In this document: positions 26,047 through 34,276 of the stretch, piece after piece
Layout of the letters: every line of letters begins with the position of its first letter
How positions within the stretch are numbered: the first letter of the stretch is position 1
Source of the DNA: CAYGZQ01 sp964354375 [NCBI: uncultured Planctomycetota bacterium]
GTDB lineage: Bacteria; JAJVIF01; JAPKYR01
Reading direction: 5' to 3'
Assembly (NCBI GenBank): GCA_964354375.1
Contig: CAYGZQ010000013.1
Coordinates: forward strand, 11,984 to 75,983
DNA: 64,000 nucleotides
The notes under the pieces: model-generated
Databases searched by the model: none
The model's input: only the letters and a program-made list of their open reading frames with translations
Told to the model about the DNA's origin: nothing
Translations under genes and position numbers: made by a program

Positions 26047-27879
26047 ATGCGGAGAATCTCAGTCATATCAACACTAGTTGTCCTGGCCGTACTGCTGACG
26101 GTGGCGGTCTGGGGCTGCAAGAACCCGGATGACGGAAGCAAGCCGGTAGTGCCGGATCCCCATGGACCCGGCGCGACCGGGGATCCTATGGACCCCGGCA
26201 TACCCGAGCCGTTCGCGTACGAGTTCGGGCCGGTTGTGGACATCACGATCGAAGGGGACGGCGACATTGTTCTTGCCACGGAAGCCGGGCTGGAGCTGTT
26301 CACGCCGTACGGGGTGCACAAGCGCATGATGTCGGCCTCGTATTACCAGGGACTGGCCATGTCGAACTTCGGCCAGGTTGACACCGGCCGAGGAATAATC
26401 GGTGTCGTCCCGGAGAACATGTGCCTTCCAACGCCCGCATTTGACGATCTGTATGTCAGCGGCGGAGTGCCCGGGGTCAGCTTTGATCCGATCTGGTGGG
26501 GAGGCGAGCCGGACCCCTATATGCCCCCCGGCACGTGCGTTAACTTCGCCTCGTCGTCGACTTTCGGGAGCTGCGATTGCACGCCGCACCCGATAGCCTA
26601 CCACCCTCTGAACCCCCCGTATCTCTTCCAGAAGGTGTACACCCCGAACTGCATCGCGGACTCCGACTGCGACTGGCCGTTCACGAACACGATCGACGTG
26701 AACGACTATGCGATCGTCGCATACCACCCGGATGCTCCGTGGGTGCCGGACTACATGTACCCGATATTCGAAGGCGGGCAGGACTATCTCGTCTACTACG
26801 ATTACCCGACATACATGGGTCTGCAGAATGCCGCTGCGGCCCTCGGCGTTGTCCCTGCATGCGCCATAAACAGCAATTTCATCGTCTGGGACCTCACGTC
26901 CATCAACTACATGTCGACTCGAAGCGGCATGACCACTTCCAACATCTGCGACTTCGAGTTCGACAACTTGCACAGGCTGATCTGGGTTATGCCGAACGCG
27001 GACAGCATAGCGATCACAGAGCCTGTGGTGTTCGGGGCGCCGATCGTCGTGCAGAAGACCATCGGCGGACGCCAGAACGGCATGGGCACCCTTCCCGGCG
27101 AGTTCCAGGGACCCAGGGCTTTGGCCATCGATCCCAGGAACCAGAACATTGTCGTCTCCGACACCGGCAACAAGCGCGTCCAGATTTTCGACAATGACGG
27201 CAACTACATTCGCGAGTTCGGCGCTGCGGACCCGACGTTCACGCCTGCAGCGATCCGTGTCGATGCGTTCGGGGCCATCTATGTGTCCAACATCAACCCG
27301 AACAGGGCCGAGGGCGACAACCTCAGAATCTACAATGAGTACGGAAGCCCGGTGATCTTCGGCACGATCGAGGGCTGGGTCTTCGATAAGGACACCAACC
27401 AGCCGCTGGACAACGCAAGGGTTATGGTGCAGTCCACATTTAATGCGCTGAGTGACATTACCGACGAGAACGGTTACTTCGAGTTCCCCGCGGTTGCTCA
27501 GGGCACCCACAATATCGTGGCGGAGAAGTACGGGTTCAATTCCGGCCAGGTGAACGTGACGGTCAACGGAGGCTACAAGAGCAAGGTTGACATCTACCTC
27601 AAGAGAGTCATGACCGAGCCTCCGGGATACGGGCAGGTCACCGGCACGGTGTTCTCGAGCCTGTACAACAAGCCGCAGCCGGGTCTGACGGCCGAGATTG
27701 TCGGGGCCGGAATCTCCAACCAGACGAACGGAAACGGCGAGTTCACCCTGTACAACGTGCCCGAGGGCGAGCATACCTTCCGGCTCACCGGCAACGGCAC
27801 TATCTACTACGAGAAGTACATCGTGGTCACCAAGGGCGGAATTGTCGACCTTGGAGTGATGTACCTGCCGATACCGTAA
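26047..27879 (+). CDS. Lipoprotein with NHL-like propeller and two carboxypeptidase-regulatory-like domains
   Basis: Encodes 610 residues; lipobox Val-Ala-Val-Trp-Gly before the Cys at residue 24. An NHL-type propeller is apparent from GPRALAIDPRNQNIVVSDTG, NKRVQIFDNDGNYIREFG and PAAIRVDAFGAIYVSN (about residues 355-430), and earlier blades start near residue 65 (VVDITIEGDGDIVLATEAG). Two carboxypeptidase-regulatory-like domains end the protein: FGTIEGWVFDKDTNQPLDNA with ENGYFEFPAV, and VTGTVFSSLYNKPQPG with NGEFTLYNVPEG. Several cysteine pairs lie in the central region (CDCTP, CIADSDCDW). ATG 26047 gives better spacing to AAGGAG than ATG 26044. A strong terminator follows. Likely a surface scaffold; function unknown. 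Confidence 0.8.
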   Translation: MRRISVISTLVVLAVLLTVAVWGCKNPDDGSKPVVPDPHGPGATGDPMDPGIPEPFAYEFGPVVDITIEGDGDIVLATEAGLELFTPYGVHKRMMSASYYQGLAMSNFGQVDTGRGIIGVVPENMCLPTPAFDDLYVSGGVPGVSFDPIWWGGEPDPYMPPGTCVNFASSSTFGSCDCTPHPIAYHPLNPPYLFQKVYTPNCIADSDCDWPFTNTIDVNDYAIVAYHPDAPWVPDYMYPIFEGGQDYLVYYDYPTYMGLQNAAAALGVVPACAINSNFIVWDLTSINYMSTRSGMTTSNICDFEFDNLHRLIWVMPNADSIAITEPVVFGAPIVVQKTIGGRQNGMGTLPGEFQGPRALAIDPRNQNIVVSDTGNKRVQIFDNDGNYIREFGAADPTFTPAAIRVDAFGAIYVSNINPNRAEGDNLRIYNEYGSPVIFGTIEGWVFDKDTNQPLDNARVMVQSTFNALSDITDENGYFEFPAVAQGTHNIVAEKYGFNSGQVNVTVNGGYKSKVDIYLKRVMTEPPGYGQVTGTVFSSLYNKPQPGLTAEIVGAGISNQTNGNGEFTLYNVPEGEHTFRLTGNGTIYYEKYIVVTKGGIVDLGVMYLPIP

Positions 27880-27905
27880 AGATCCTCGGCATCAGTGAAA
27901 CCAAC

Positions 27906-27934
27906 AACGGAGCCTCCAAAGGGCTCCGTTTTGT
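27906..27934 (+). terminator. Intrinsic terminator
   Basis: A 9-bp stem (AACGGAGCC and complement), 7-base loop and TTTTGTTT tail, directly after the NHL-type lipoprotein. Closes the 23886-27879 run. Confidence 0.85.
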
Positions 27935-27986
27935 TTCGTGCCAGTGCCGATGAGGCGGTTTGTGGCCCGAAAGCATGTGTTAAGCA

Positions 27987-28015
27987 TTGACAAAACCGGG
28001 GGGGGATGATATACG
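27987..28015 (+). promoter_or_regulatory. Sigma70-like promoter with a G8 tract in the spacer
   Basis: Consensus TTGACA (27987-27992), a 17-base spacer and TATACG (28010-28015) preceded by TGA, giving an extended -10. The spacer contains eight consecutive G (27998-28005). Changing that tract length would alter the -35/-10 spacing. It drives the two-gene lipoprotein module starting at 28085. Confidence 0.6.
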
Positions 28016-28084
28016 TATAATTGCAGGCAGGTGGGATTTGCCGGGTGGTGCCGACCGGCAGGGATCGGCGGGAGGGTTGTCCTG

Positions 28085-29260
28085 ATGAGATACATCTCCG
28101 TTGTCGCGATTCTGGCCGCGCTGCTGGTTGGCTGCGCCCGCGCTGGCGATGTCGTCTCCCCATCGACTCGCAATGACCTCGGGCAGACCCCTGCGGCTGA
28201 GAATCAAGGCCCATACCGTCTGTGGGGCGAGTGGACATGGTATATAAATGCCGACCATACGCGGGTTGATGTCGTACCCAATCGCTACGGGAGATTCCAT
28301 CTGAACACGCTCAAGTTCCTCGAGAGCTACTGCACTGATTGTCTTGAAATCACGAACATTCACAATAACGGGGACGGGACGATCGATCTCGGTGTGAAAA
28401 TCACGCACCCATTCGACAATCTGCCGCAGTACACGGGTTTCGATGTCAAGGGGATCGTGATGTTCAATGCTTCGCATGAGGTCCCGTGGGAAAGTGAGCT
28501 GATATTCCCGCAACAGAATCCCGTTTGGGTGAGTTGGCGAGTCAAGGGCGACCCCGAGGTGCTGAACGCGGACGGGTATACTCCGAGATGGAGTCCGTGG
28601 TGGGAGACGGGCTCGGACCTTCCGATGTTCAATTACTGGCCCGGGAAATACTCGAAGGGCACACCGACCGGAGTGGTGAACGCTTTTCTGAATTTCTACA
28701 CGGATGAGGAAAGGCACATGTTTCGGGTGAACAAGTCGGTGGAAAGAGTGTATCACATCTGGCTTCCGGGGGGACCTGTTGTGGCGGGTTACGCGGTAGA
28801 GGCCTGCTGGGAGCCGCCATTAGTAAGCCCGGTGACCGATCCCGCGAGTGATTTCCCGATCTCCGCGAACCAGCCCGAGCCGTATTACTTCCGCTATGTC
28901 GTGAACGGCGGGAATATAATAACCGAGGCTCCCTGCTGCGGGAAGCCTGATGACTGCAGCACGCTATGGATAGAGAGTCATACGTGGATTGACTTCGGGA
29001 AGTGGCACGGATTCGGGAGGCTTCCCGGCTGGGCGAAGTATATCAGCTACGATGTAGGCATCGACTACATGTGCCCCGCGGAGTCGCCGGCGCCGAAACC
29101 CGACTCATATGGGCCTTGGCCCATGTTAGAGGTATTCACAGACGCATTCCCGGATGGTACGTACCGTGGAGTTGCATGCCTTTATCCTTACCCTCAAGGC
29201 ATATACTGGACCGATACCGTCGCTTACGATGTTTTCGATTTCACAATAAACCTCGAATGA
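28085..29260 (+). CDS. GFDV-family lipoprotein 6 (short form, domain only)
   Basis: Encodes 391 residues; lipobox Leu-Leu-Val-Gly before Cys15, followed by ARAGDVVSPS. The GFDV domain fills most of the protein: LWGEWTW, CTDCLEITNIH, ITHPF, YTGFDVKG, NADGYTPRW, YWPGKYSKG and VEACWEPP. It lacks the later DWQ motif; instead the tail has PCCGKPDDC and ISYDVGIDYM with further cysteines. GGGAGGG precedes ATG 28085. The next gene begins 18 bases after its stop, forming a two-gene module. Its sister at 50190-51455 is also short and also adjacent to a propeller-like lipoprotein gene, sharing the otherwise rare E-R/T-R-H-M-F motif (EERHMF / ETRHMF). Confidence 0.8.
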   Translation: MRYISVVAILAALLVGCARAGDVVSPSTRNDLGQTPAAENQGPYRLWGEWTWYINADHTRVDVVPNRYGRFHLNTLKFLESYCTDCLEITNIHNNGDGTIDLGVKITHPFDNLPQYTGFDVKGIVMFNASHEVPWESELIFPQQNPVWVSWRVKGDPEVLNADGYTPRWSPWWETGSDLPMFNYWPGKYSKGTPTGVVNAFLNFYTDEERHMFRVNKSVERVYHIWLPGGPVVAGYAVEACWEPPLVSPVTDPASDFPISANQPEPYYFRYVVNGGNIITEAPCCGKPDDCSTLWIESHTWIDFGKWHGFGRLPGWAKYISYDVGIDYMCPAESPAPKPDSYGPWPMLEVFTDAFPDGTYRGVACLYPYPQGIYWTDTVAYDVFDFTINLE

Positions 29261-29278
29261 GGAGAACGGAGGAAGCAG

Positions 29279-31057
29279 ATGAGAACAATCAGATTGGTTG
29301 CGGGGGCGATTGTCGCCCTCATGTGCGCAGCAGTTTGGGCGTCCGGATGTTCACGCGCAACTGGTCCGCTTGTGCCTGAAGCAGAAAGAGGGGGAGCTGG
29401 TTTCATCAACTCGGTTCCATTGTTCGAACCTGAGGATGCCGTCGATGATCTCGGGTTAGAGTCCGCTGGGGGGTTCCATGAGATCGCTCTTGGAACCCTT
29501 GCGCGATCCGCACTGGGAGCGGGAACTCCCGGAGAGCAGTATACATTCAATTCCTATGGAACAGCCGCGGTAAGCCTTCTGCGGCCTGACAGCGAGGATC
29601 CTCAGGCGCCGTTCAAGCCTGTGTTCAGATGGCTGCAGGGATCTCCTCAAGGGGACTTGGATCCAGGCACACCCACGGACATCGACTGGGTCACCGAAAG
29701 GGATAATGACTCAAGCGGCAGCCATGTTGCAGAGTACAGATCAGTATCCTGTGATGCCATCTTAGCATGTTCCGAATACCCATTCTCTTATGATGTCGAG
29801 CTGGTTGTATGCTATGCGGTCAGGGGCATCCCTAAAGAGGAGGTCGACGACTTGCTCGGCGACGACTTTGGCGAGGGGGGCGAGTTTAACACCGACTGGG
29901 ACATCGGGCTCACTGTGCTTCGATGGGACGAAGAGAACGAGTTTCCCGACGCGGAACCCGCACGGACGGATTTCCTGATTCCGGACGGAGACTGGGGCGG
30001 TCTTGCCGAGAGCCAGTATCCGGATTACGACCCGGATGTAGCTTACGATCATTTCTCGGGTAATCTCTATCTGGTCTGGTCGTCGGCCGAGACCCCTTAT
30101 GGTCTGGACGAGCGAGTGTTGAAATATGTCGAGTTCACCCGCGAAGGAGACTTCCAGCTTGTGCCCAGGTGGGAATATGACTACAGATGGGACGATGGAT
30201 GGCCGCGAGATGTCCAGACAGACACCAGCCACAACGGCTACGACGCTAGCATAGACATTGGATATCTGGATTTCTTCCACTACCCGAATATTTGGACTCA
30301 GAACAGTCTTTGGGTGGTTGTCGCGTACACTTCGCAGTTCCAGGGCGAACACACCGGTTTTCATGTGATGGCAGGGGGCTGGCAGGTCGACCACTGGGGA
30401 GACAGGGTTTTCATGCCCGTCCGAATCAAAGAGAACGGAGATTATGTCAAGCGTGATGCAGGCCTGCCGTGTGTTGACATCACCCCCAATGAGAACGATC
30501 GCAATTTCGCCGCCCTGGTGTTTGCGCAGGACACCGGGATCGACGGATATGGCCCAGTGATGAGCGTCTACGAGGCCGACCTGTTTGGGCTGGGGACAAT
30601 TCTCTCCACGGAAACCAACACCGATGCGTTCACCGTTGTCCCCTGCCCGGAAGAGTACCCCGGTGACGGGCTTTTCCCGGCAATCGCACTGCATAAGGAG
30701 ACAGGGACCCAGGGGCCGTTTCGCGCGAGCATCACATTCATGGCTCAGGCACCGCAGTCCGACGAGCTCAAAGCAGCCGTCATTCGCCTGGCTATCACCC
30801 CTCAGGTGAATCAGTTTCCGCCATATCTGACGGCCGATCATGAATTCGTCTGGGGGCCGGAGATTGTCCCCGGAGCACTGAGTAACATCAGCGGCAACTA
30901 CAACTTCTCCCAGATTCCGTTTCTGGACCCGGGGATTTCAACGTCCGTTGTCATCGAGCCGAGCGGCCACCGGTACTGGGCTGCGTGGTGCGAGCGAATC
31001 GAAATGGAGCCACCTCCCGTGAATGTCTGCGGCACTTTCGGCTACACGGCGGAATGA
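29279..31057 (+). CDS. Large lipoprotein, propeller-like, partner of GFDV lipoprotein 6
   Basis: Encodes 592 residues. The signal ends Val-Trp-Ala-Ser-Gly before Cys24, followed by SRATGPLVPE, which resembles the sequence after the Cys in the GFDV proteins. No GFDV domain is present. The mature part is rich in Trp, Tyr and acidic residues, with repeated strand motifs (DPDVAYDHFSGNLYLVWSS, LWVVVAYTSQ, FAALVFAQDTG, YWAAWCERI) suggesting a beta-propeller of the BNR/sialidase-like sort, but no Asp-box is clear. GGAGG lies 7 bases before ATG 29279 and the gene follows lipoprotein 6 by 18 bases, so they are surely co-transcribed. Function unknown. Confidence 0.75.
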   Translation: MRTIRLVAGAIVALMCAAVWASGCSRATGPLVPEAERGGAGFINSVPLFEPEDAVDDLGLESAGGFHEIALGTLARSALGAGTPGEQYTFNSYGTAAVSLLRPDSEDPQAPFKPVFRWLQGSPQGDLDPGTPTDIDWVTERDNDSSGSHVAEYRSVSCDAILACSEYPFSYDVELVVCYAVRGIPKEEVDDLLGDDFGEGGEFNTDWDIGLTVLRWDEENEFPDAEPARTDFLIPDGDWGGLAESQYPDYDPDVAYDHFSGNLYLVWSSAETPYGLDERVLKYVEFTREGDFQLVPRWEYDYRWDDGWPRDVQTDTSHNGYDASIDIGYLDFFHYPNIWTQNSLWVVVAYTSQFQGEHTGFHVMAGGWQVDHWGDRVFMPVRIKENGDYVKRDAGLPCVDITPNENDRNFAALVFAQDTGIDGYGPVMSVYEADLFGLGTILSTETNTDAFTVVPCPEEYPGDGLFPAIALHKETGTQGPFRASITFMAQAPQSDELKAAVIRLAITPQVNQFPPYLTADHEFVWGPEIVPGALSNISGNYNFSQIPFLDPGISTSVVIEPSGHRYWAAWCERIEMEPPPVNVCGTFGYTAE

Positions 31058-31090
31058 TGCGGCCCCGAAAGCGAGCGGTCCTAAGGGCGG

Positions 31091-32380
31091 TTATCCCAGC
31101 TCGACCATTTGCCTGCGGCGGGTGCCGACGCCGAGGAGTGTTATCGGGACGCCCACGGCTCTGCTGATGAAGTCCAGGTAGTTCTGGAGGGCCTCGGGGA
31201 GCACGTCGCCGGTGGCCAGAGTGCTCGTGTCGATGAGCCAGCCGGGGAGGGATTTGTAGACAGGTTTGAGCCTGGCGAGGAGCGCAGGGCCGGTCGGGAG
31301 GCGGGTGGTTATCTCGCCGTCGATTTCGTACGCTACGGCGACCCGTATCTCGGGGATATCGTCAAGAACATCCACCTTGGTGAAGGCGATGTTGGTGAGG
31401 CCGTTGATGATGGCGGAGTAACGAAGGAGGACGAGGTCGAGCCAGCCCACGCGCCTGGGACGTCCGGTCGCCGTCCCGTACTCGCTTCCCCGGTCGCGTA
31501 TCTGCACCCCGAGCTCGTCCTTGAGCTCGGTGGGGAAGGGGCCCTCGCCGACCCTCGAGATATACGCCTTGACCACGCCATAGACACTGTCGATTCGATT
31601 CGGCGCCAGGCCGGTTCCGAGACACATCCCGCCCGTCACCGGATGCGAGCTCGTGAGAAACGGGTACTGGATGCCGTAGTCGATGTCCAGAAGCGTGCCC
31701 TGGGCCCCCTCGAACAGGATTGTCTTGCCGCTTTCGAGGCCCGTGATGACCGCGTCCACAGCATCCCCGACGTACTGAACCAGTTTGCCTCCGGCCTCCA
31801 GGTATTCGTCGGCCACTTTCCCCGGATCCAGGGGCTCGACCTTGTAGAGGCCGGTAAGAAGGACATTCTTTTCCTCGCAGACATAGGCGACCCGCTCGCG
31901 AAAGGTCCTGGGATCGGTCAGATCGGCGACTCTCAGGCCGCTTCTCGACATCTTGTCGGCGAAGACCGGACCGATGCCTCGTTTCGTGGTGCCGATGATC
32001 CCCCTGGAGTCTCGCGACTGCCGGCGATTCTCCTCAAGCTCGTCGATCAGCATGTGCCAGGGCATAATGAGGTGGGCGTTGTGGCTTATGAGCAGGTTGG
32101 TGCACGGGATTCCCCTGGCTTTGAGGCCATCGATCTCATCCAGGAGTCGTACGGGATTCAGAGCCATTCCGCTCGCGATGATGCTGGTTTTTTCGGGATG
32201 GAGGATGCCGCAGGGAATATGGTAAAGGCGAAAAACCTCCTCCTCCACCGTCACCGTGTGACCGGCGTTGTTGCCTCCCTGGCTTCGTACGACAATGTCG
32301 GCATCCCGGGCGAGGAAATCGACTACCTTGCCCTTCCCTTCATCGCCCCATTGGGTTCCGACAACTGCAGTGGTCGGCAT
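31091..32380 (-). CDS. purA: Adenylosuccinate synthetase
   Basis: Encodes 429 residues, the normal length. The enzyme joins IMP and aspartate using GTP, the first step from IMP to AMP, in the cytoplasm. Hallmarks are TAVVGTQWGDEGKGKVVD (phosphate loop with the catalytic Asp), GGNNAGHTV (catalytic His), GTTKRGIGPVFADK, EGAQGTLLDIDYG, YPFLTSSHPVTGG and the C-terminal LPGWLIDTS block. ATG 32380 is chosen because AAGGAG stands 7 bases upstream; a TTG two codons earlier is too close to it. It is a single gene converging on the 29279 lipoprotein gene with only 33 bases between. Confidence 0.96.
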   Translation of the reverse strand: MPTTAVVGTQWGDEGKGKVVDFLARDADIVVRSQGGNNAGHTVTVEEEVFRLYHIPCGILHPEKTSIIASGMALNPVRLLDEIDGLKARGIPCTNLLISHNAHLIMPWHMLIDELEENRRQSRDSRGIIGTTKRGIGPVFADKMSRSGLRVADLTDPRTFRERVAYVCEEKNVLLTGLYKVEPLDPGKVADEYLEAGGKLVQYVGDAVDAVITGLESGKTILFEGAQGTLLDIDYGIQYPFLTSSHPVTGGMCLGTGLAPNRIDSVYGVVKAYISRVGEGPFPTELKDELGVQIRDRGSEYGTATGRPRRVGWLDLVLLRYSAIINGLTNIAFTKVDVLDDIPEIRVAVAYEIDGEITTRLPTGPALLARLKPVYKSLPGWLIDTSTLATGDVLPEALQNYLDFISRAVGVPITLLGVGTRRRQMVELG

Positions 32381-32462
32381 CAGCAAGCTCCTTCCAGCAA
32401 AAGCGGGGAGTAAGCACCAAGAGATGAAGTGTACGTGCGACTCGAGCGCGCGTCAAGCCCCG

Positions 32463-32536
32463 TTGCATGCGTGTCCCGCGAATGGTTCTTCGGGGTTGCG
32501 CCGGAGTATGAACCATGCGCCGGAGGCGCATGCTAC
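32463..32536. repeat. Palindromic repeat family R1, copy D
   Basis: A degenerate left half (GCATGCGTGTCCCGCGAA then TGGTTCTT) and a well-kept right half (AACCATGCGCCGGAGGCG then CATGCTAC) face each other. Located between purA and lemA, about 50 bases upstream of an extended -10 box. Confidence 0.65.
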
Positions 32537-32585
32537 GCATGTAAGAATCAGGCGCTTCAGGCGCGTGCCACATGCGGTCGACTTG

Positions 32586-32594
32586 TGATATACT
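32586..32594 (+). promoter_or_regulatory. Extended -10 promoter element for lemA
   Basis: TGATATACT fits TGnTATAMT and lies 49 bases before the chosen lemA start. No clear -35 box. Confidence 0.45.
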
Positions 32595-32642
32595 CCGGCG
32601 CATTAGCAGGGCATTGAAACAGCGAGAAACGGAGTGGACAAC

Positions 32643-33206
32643 GTGGGAGGATTCGCGGCAGTCATAGTATTGATCGTAGCGCTTGTGGTGCTGATCTTCT
32701 GGTTCGTCGGCATCTATAACCGTCTGGTTGGCCTGAGGAACCGGGTGGACACCCAGTGGGCGCAGATCGATGTGGAGCTGAAGCGTCGGTACGACCTGAT
32801 TCCGAACCTGGTGGAGACGGTAAAGGGATACGCGGCGCACGAGCGCCAGACGCTCCAGAACGTCATTGAGGCGAGGCAGGTGGCGATAGACGCGAAGACG
32901 GTGGATGAGCAGGGCGCTGCAGAGAATGTTCTGACACGGGCGCTCAGAAGCATATTCGCGCTCGCGGAAGCCTATCCGGACCTCAAAGCCAACCAGAATT
33001 TCCTTCAGTTGCAGGGCCAGTTGTCCGAAATAGAAGGAGTGATAGCAAGGGCCAGGGCGGCGTTTAACGAGTCGGTGCTTCAGTACAACAACACGGTCCA
33101 GATGTTCCCATCGAATGTTGTGGCGGGGATGAGCGGATTCGGGCTGAGGGAGTTCTTTGAGGTCACCGATCCTGAGGTGCGAGAAGTTCCGAAAGTCCAG
33201 TTTTGA
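32643..33206 (+). CDS. lemA: LemA family protein
   Basis: Encodes 187 residues. One N-terminal membrane helix (about residues 4-22) is followed by the long helical LemA domain: YNRLVGLRNRVDTQWAQIDV, LKRRYDLIPNLVETVKGYA and YNNTVQMFPSNVVAG near the end. LemA proteins are membrane-anchored helical bundles of uncertain function with most of the chain outside. GTG 32643 is chosen because GGAG lies 8 bases before it; an in-frame GTG at 32634 would overlap that site. The TGA stop overlaps the -35 box of the next gene's promoter. The usual LemA partners (TPM-domain or M48 peptidase genes) are absent here. Confidence 0.92.
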   Translation: MGGFAAVIVLIVALVVLIFWFVGIYNRLVGLRNRVDTQWAQIDVELKRRYDLIPNLVETVKGYAAHERQTLQNVIEARQVAIDAKTVDEQGAAENVLTRALRSIFALAEAYPDLKANQNFLQLQGQLSEIEGVIARARAAFNESVLQYNNTVQMFPSNVVAGMSGFGLREFFEVTDPEVREVPKVQF

Positions 33207-33230
33207 CAGGCGGAATTGCGGTGGTATAAT
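33203..33230 (+). promoter_or_regulatory. Consensus sigma70-type promoter
   Basis: TTGACA (33203-33208), 16-base spacer, TATAAT (33225-33230): both hexamers are perfect. The -35 box overlaps the lemA stop codon. It drives the zinc-ribbon gene at 33331 with a leader of about 95 bases and is the strongest-looking promoter in the window. Confidence 0.8.
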
Positions 33231-33330
33231 TCCCGCCTGGAGGCTGAATCAGAAGGCGGGAAAAGAGACGCAGGCCCAGAGAGATCACAACCCAAGGGGT
33301 TCCATAGCAGACCCGGAAAGGAAGTGAGAC

Positions 33331-33933
33331 GTGGAACGGGATCAATTCGACCTTTTTCTAGAGCGGTGTGCGCGGGAAGTGGACCTCGGCGCCGAATTCG
33401 GCAAGGAGGGCGCGAAGGAGATATCGGAAGGGATCTGTCCGACGTGCTTCAGCTCGGTTGCCAAGGGAAGCCGCCATTGTTCGCATTGCGGGGAGTTTCA
33501 GTCGATCCCCGAAGGCGTGTCATGCACCTTCAAACCGAAGACGATCATAAAGCGGCACCTCGCGGTGACTCTCCTGTCGATTGAGGGCGGCGTGGAGATC
33601 GACGGGCGCACATACACGCGGGCGCATCTGAAAATCCAGAATCTGTCGCCGAAACGCGTGCATATCTCGCTCACCTACGTGGACAGCGTGCTCGTGGACG
33701 TGACAGGGAGGCAGTACTCGCCCGTGGATGCCGACGAGTTCAATGAGGATCCTGGCGAGAAGCTCTTCCCGACCTGGTTTTACATCTATCCGGATGCGTA
33801 CCGCGACGGGGTTCTTCTGTTCCGCGAGAGCCCGGTGCAACTGCAGAAGGCGATAGTCTGCGCCATGCACCAGGAGAATGAAGACGAGTTGTTTGTGTTC
33901 GATCTGAACGTCTCGCCGAAGATGCCCGAATAG
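33331..33933 (+). CDS. Zinc-ribbon protein of unknown function
   Basis: Encodes 200 residues from GTG 33331, with AAGGAAG before it. Residues ~36-52 form a zinc ribbon, CPTCFSSVAKGSRHCSHCG, with two CxxC knuckles. The rest (about residues 65-195) looks like a compact beta-sandwich, with LKIQNLSPKRVHISLTYVDS and VDVTGRQYSP resembling a DUF4352/BsuPI-like immunoglobulin fold. No signal peptide is present, so it is probably cytoplasmic. Such zinc ribbon plus beta-sandwich proteins are usually of unknown function. A strong promoter precedes and a clean terminator follows, making it a single-gene unit that appears highly expressed. Confidence 0.72.
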   Translation: MERDQFDLFLERCAREVDLGAEFGKEGAKEISEGICPTCFSSVAKGSRHCSHCGEFQSIPEGVSCTFKPKTIIKRHLAVTLLSIEGGVEIDGRTYTRAHLKIQNLSPKRVHISLTYVDSVLVDVTGRQYSPVDADEFNEDPGEKLFPTWFYIYPDAYRDGVLLFRESPVQLQKAIVCAMHQENEDELFVFDLNVSPKMPE

Positions 33934-33966
33934 CCCCGGATCGGCCGTTCCCGAACTGGAAAAAGT

Positions 33967-33990
33967 GCCGCCTTGACCGGCGGCTTTTCT
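33967..33990 (+). terminator. Intrinsic terminator of the zinc-ribbon gene
   Basis: GCCGCC, loop TTGACC, GGCGGC, then TTTTCTGTTTT. Confidence 0.85.
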
Positions 33991-34011
33991 GTTTTCCCCT
34001 CTCCGCCCGCA

Positions 34012-34048
34012 CAAAAAAAAGCCGTCTCGAGGAACACCTCAAGACGGC
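34012..34048 (-). terminator. Intrinsic terminator of the minus-strand lipoprotein unit
   Basis: On the minus strand a 12-base stem with one mismatch (GCCGTCTTGAGG against CCTCGAGACGGC), TGTT loop and an eight-T run. It ends the 37075-34073 transcript. Confidence 0.85.
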
Positions 34049-34072
34049 CTTGACTGCTTCTGATTGGGCCCG

Positions 34073-34258
34073 TTAGTTACCGACGGGCGAGATATCCTGT
34101 CGTTGTACCTCGACGCCCTGGTCAATGACCTGGCCCTGAAGTCGTATGGCCTGGTCACTGACTGAAACGGACGGGCTCTTAGCCAGGGTGGCCACTCCCC
34201 AGGTCAGGAGACCGGCGAGGACCAGCAGTAGAAGAACCTTTTTGATGATCTTGGACAT
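34073..34258 (-). CDS. Small single-pass membrane or exported protein
   Basis: Encodes 61 residues. Residues 1-27 form a lysine-capped hydrophobic segment (MSKIIKKVLLLLVLAGLL then TWGVATLA), either a signal peptide or a membrane anchor; about 34 polar residues follow, rich in Gln, Val and Asp (VIDQGVEVQRQD). AGGAG stands 8 bases before this ATG; an ATG two codons earlier is too close to it. It starts 18 bases downstream of GFDV lipoprotein 7 and ends before a strong terminator, so the two are co-transcribed and it may be an accessory peptide for that lipoprotein. No homologue recognised. Confidence 0.6.
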   Translation of the reverse strand: MSKIIKKVLLLLVLAGLLTWGVATLAKSPSVSVSDQAIRLQGQVIDQGVEVQRQDISPVGN

Positions 34259-34276
34259 CGTCATGTCTCCTTTCCA

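Noticed and set aside
31109-32413. A 434-codon open frame opposite purA
   Set aside because: purA is certain; the antisense frame is compositionally biased (Asp/Arg/Gly) and shows no family motif.
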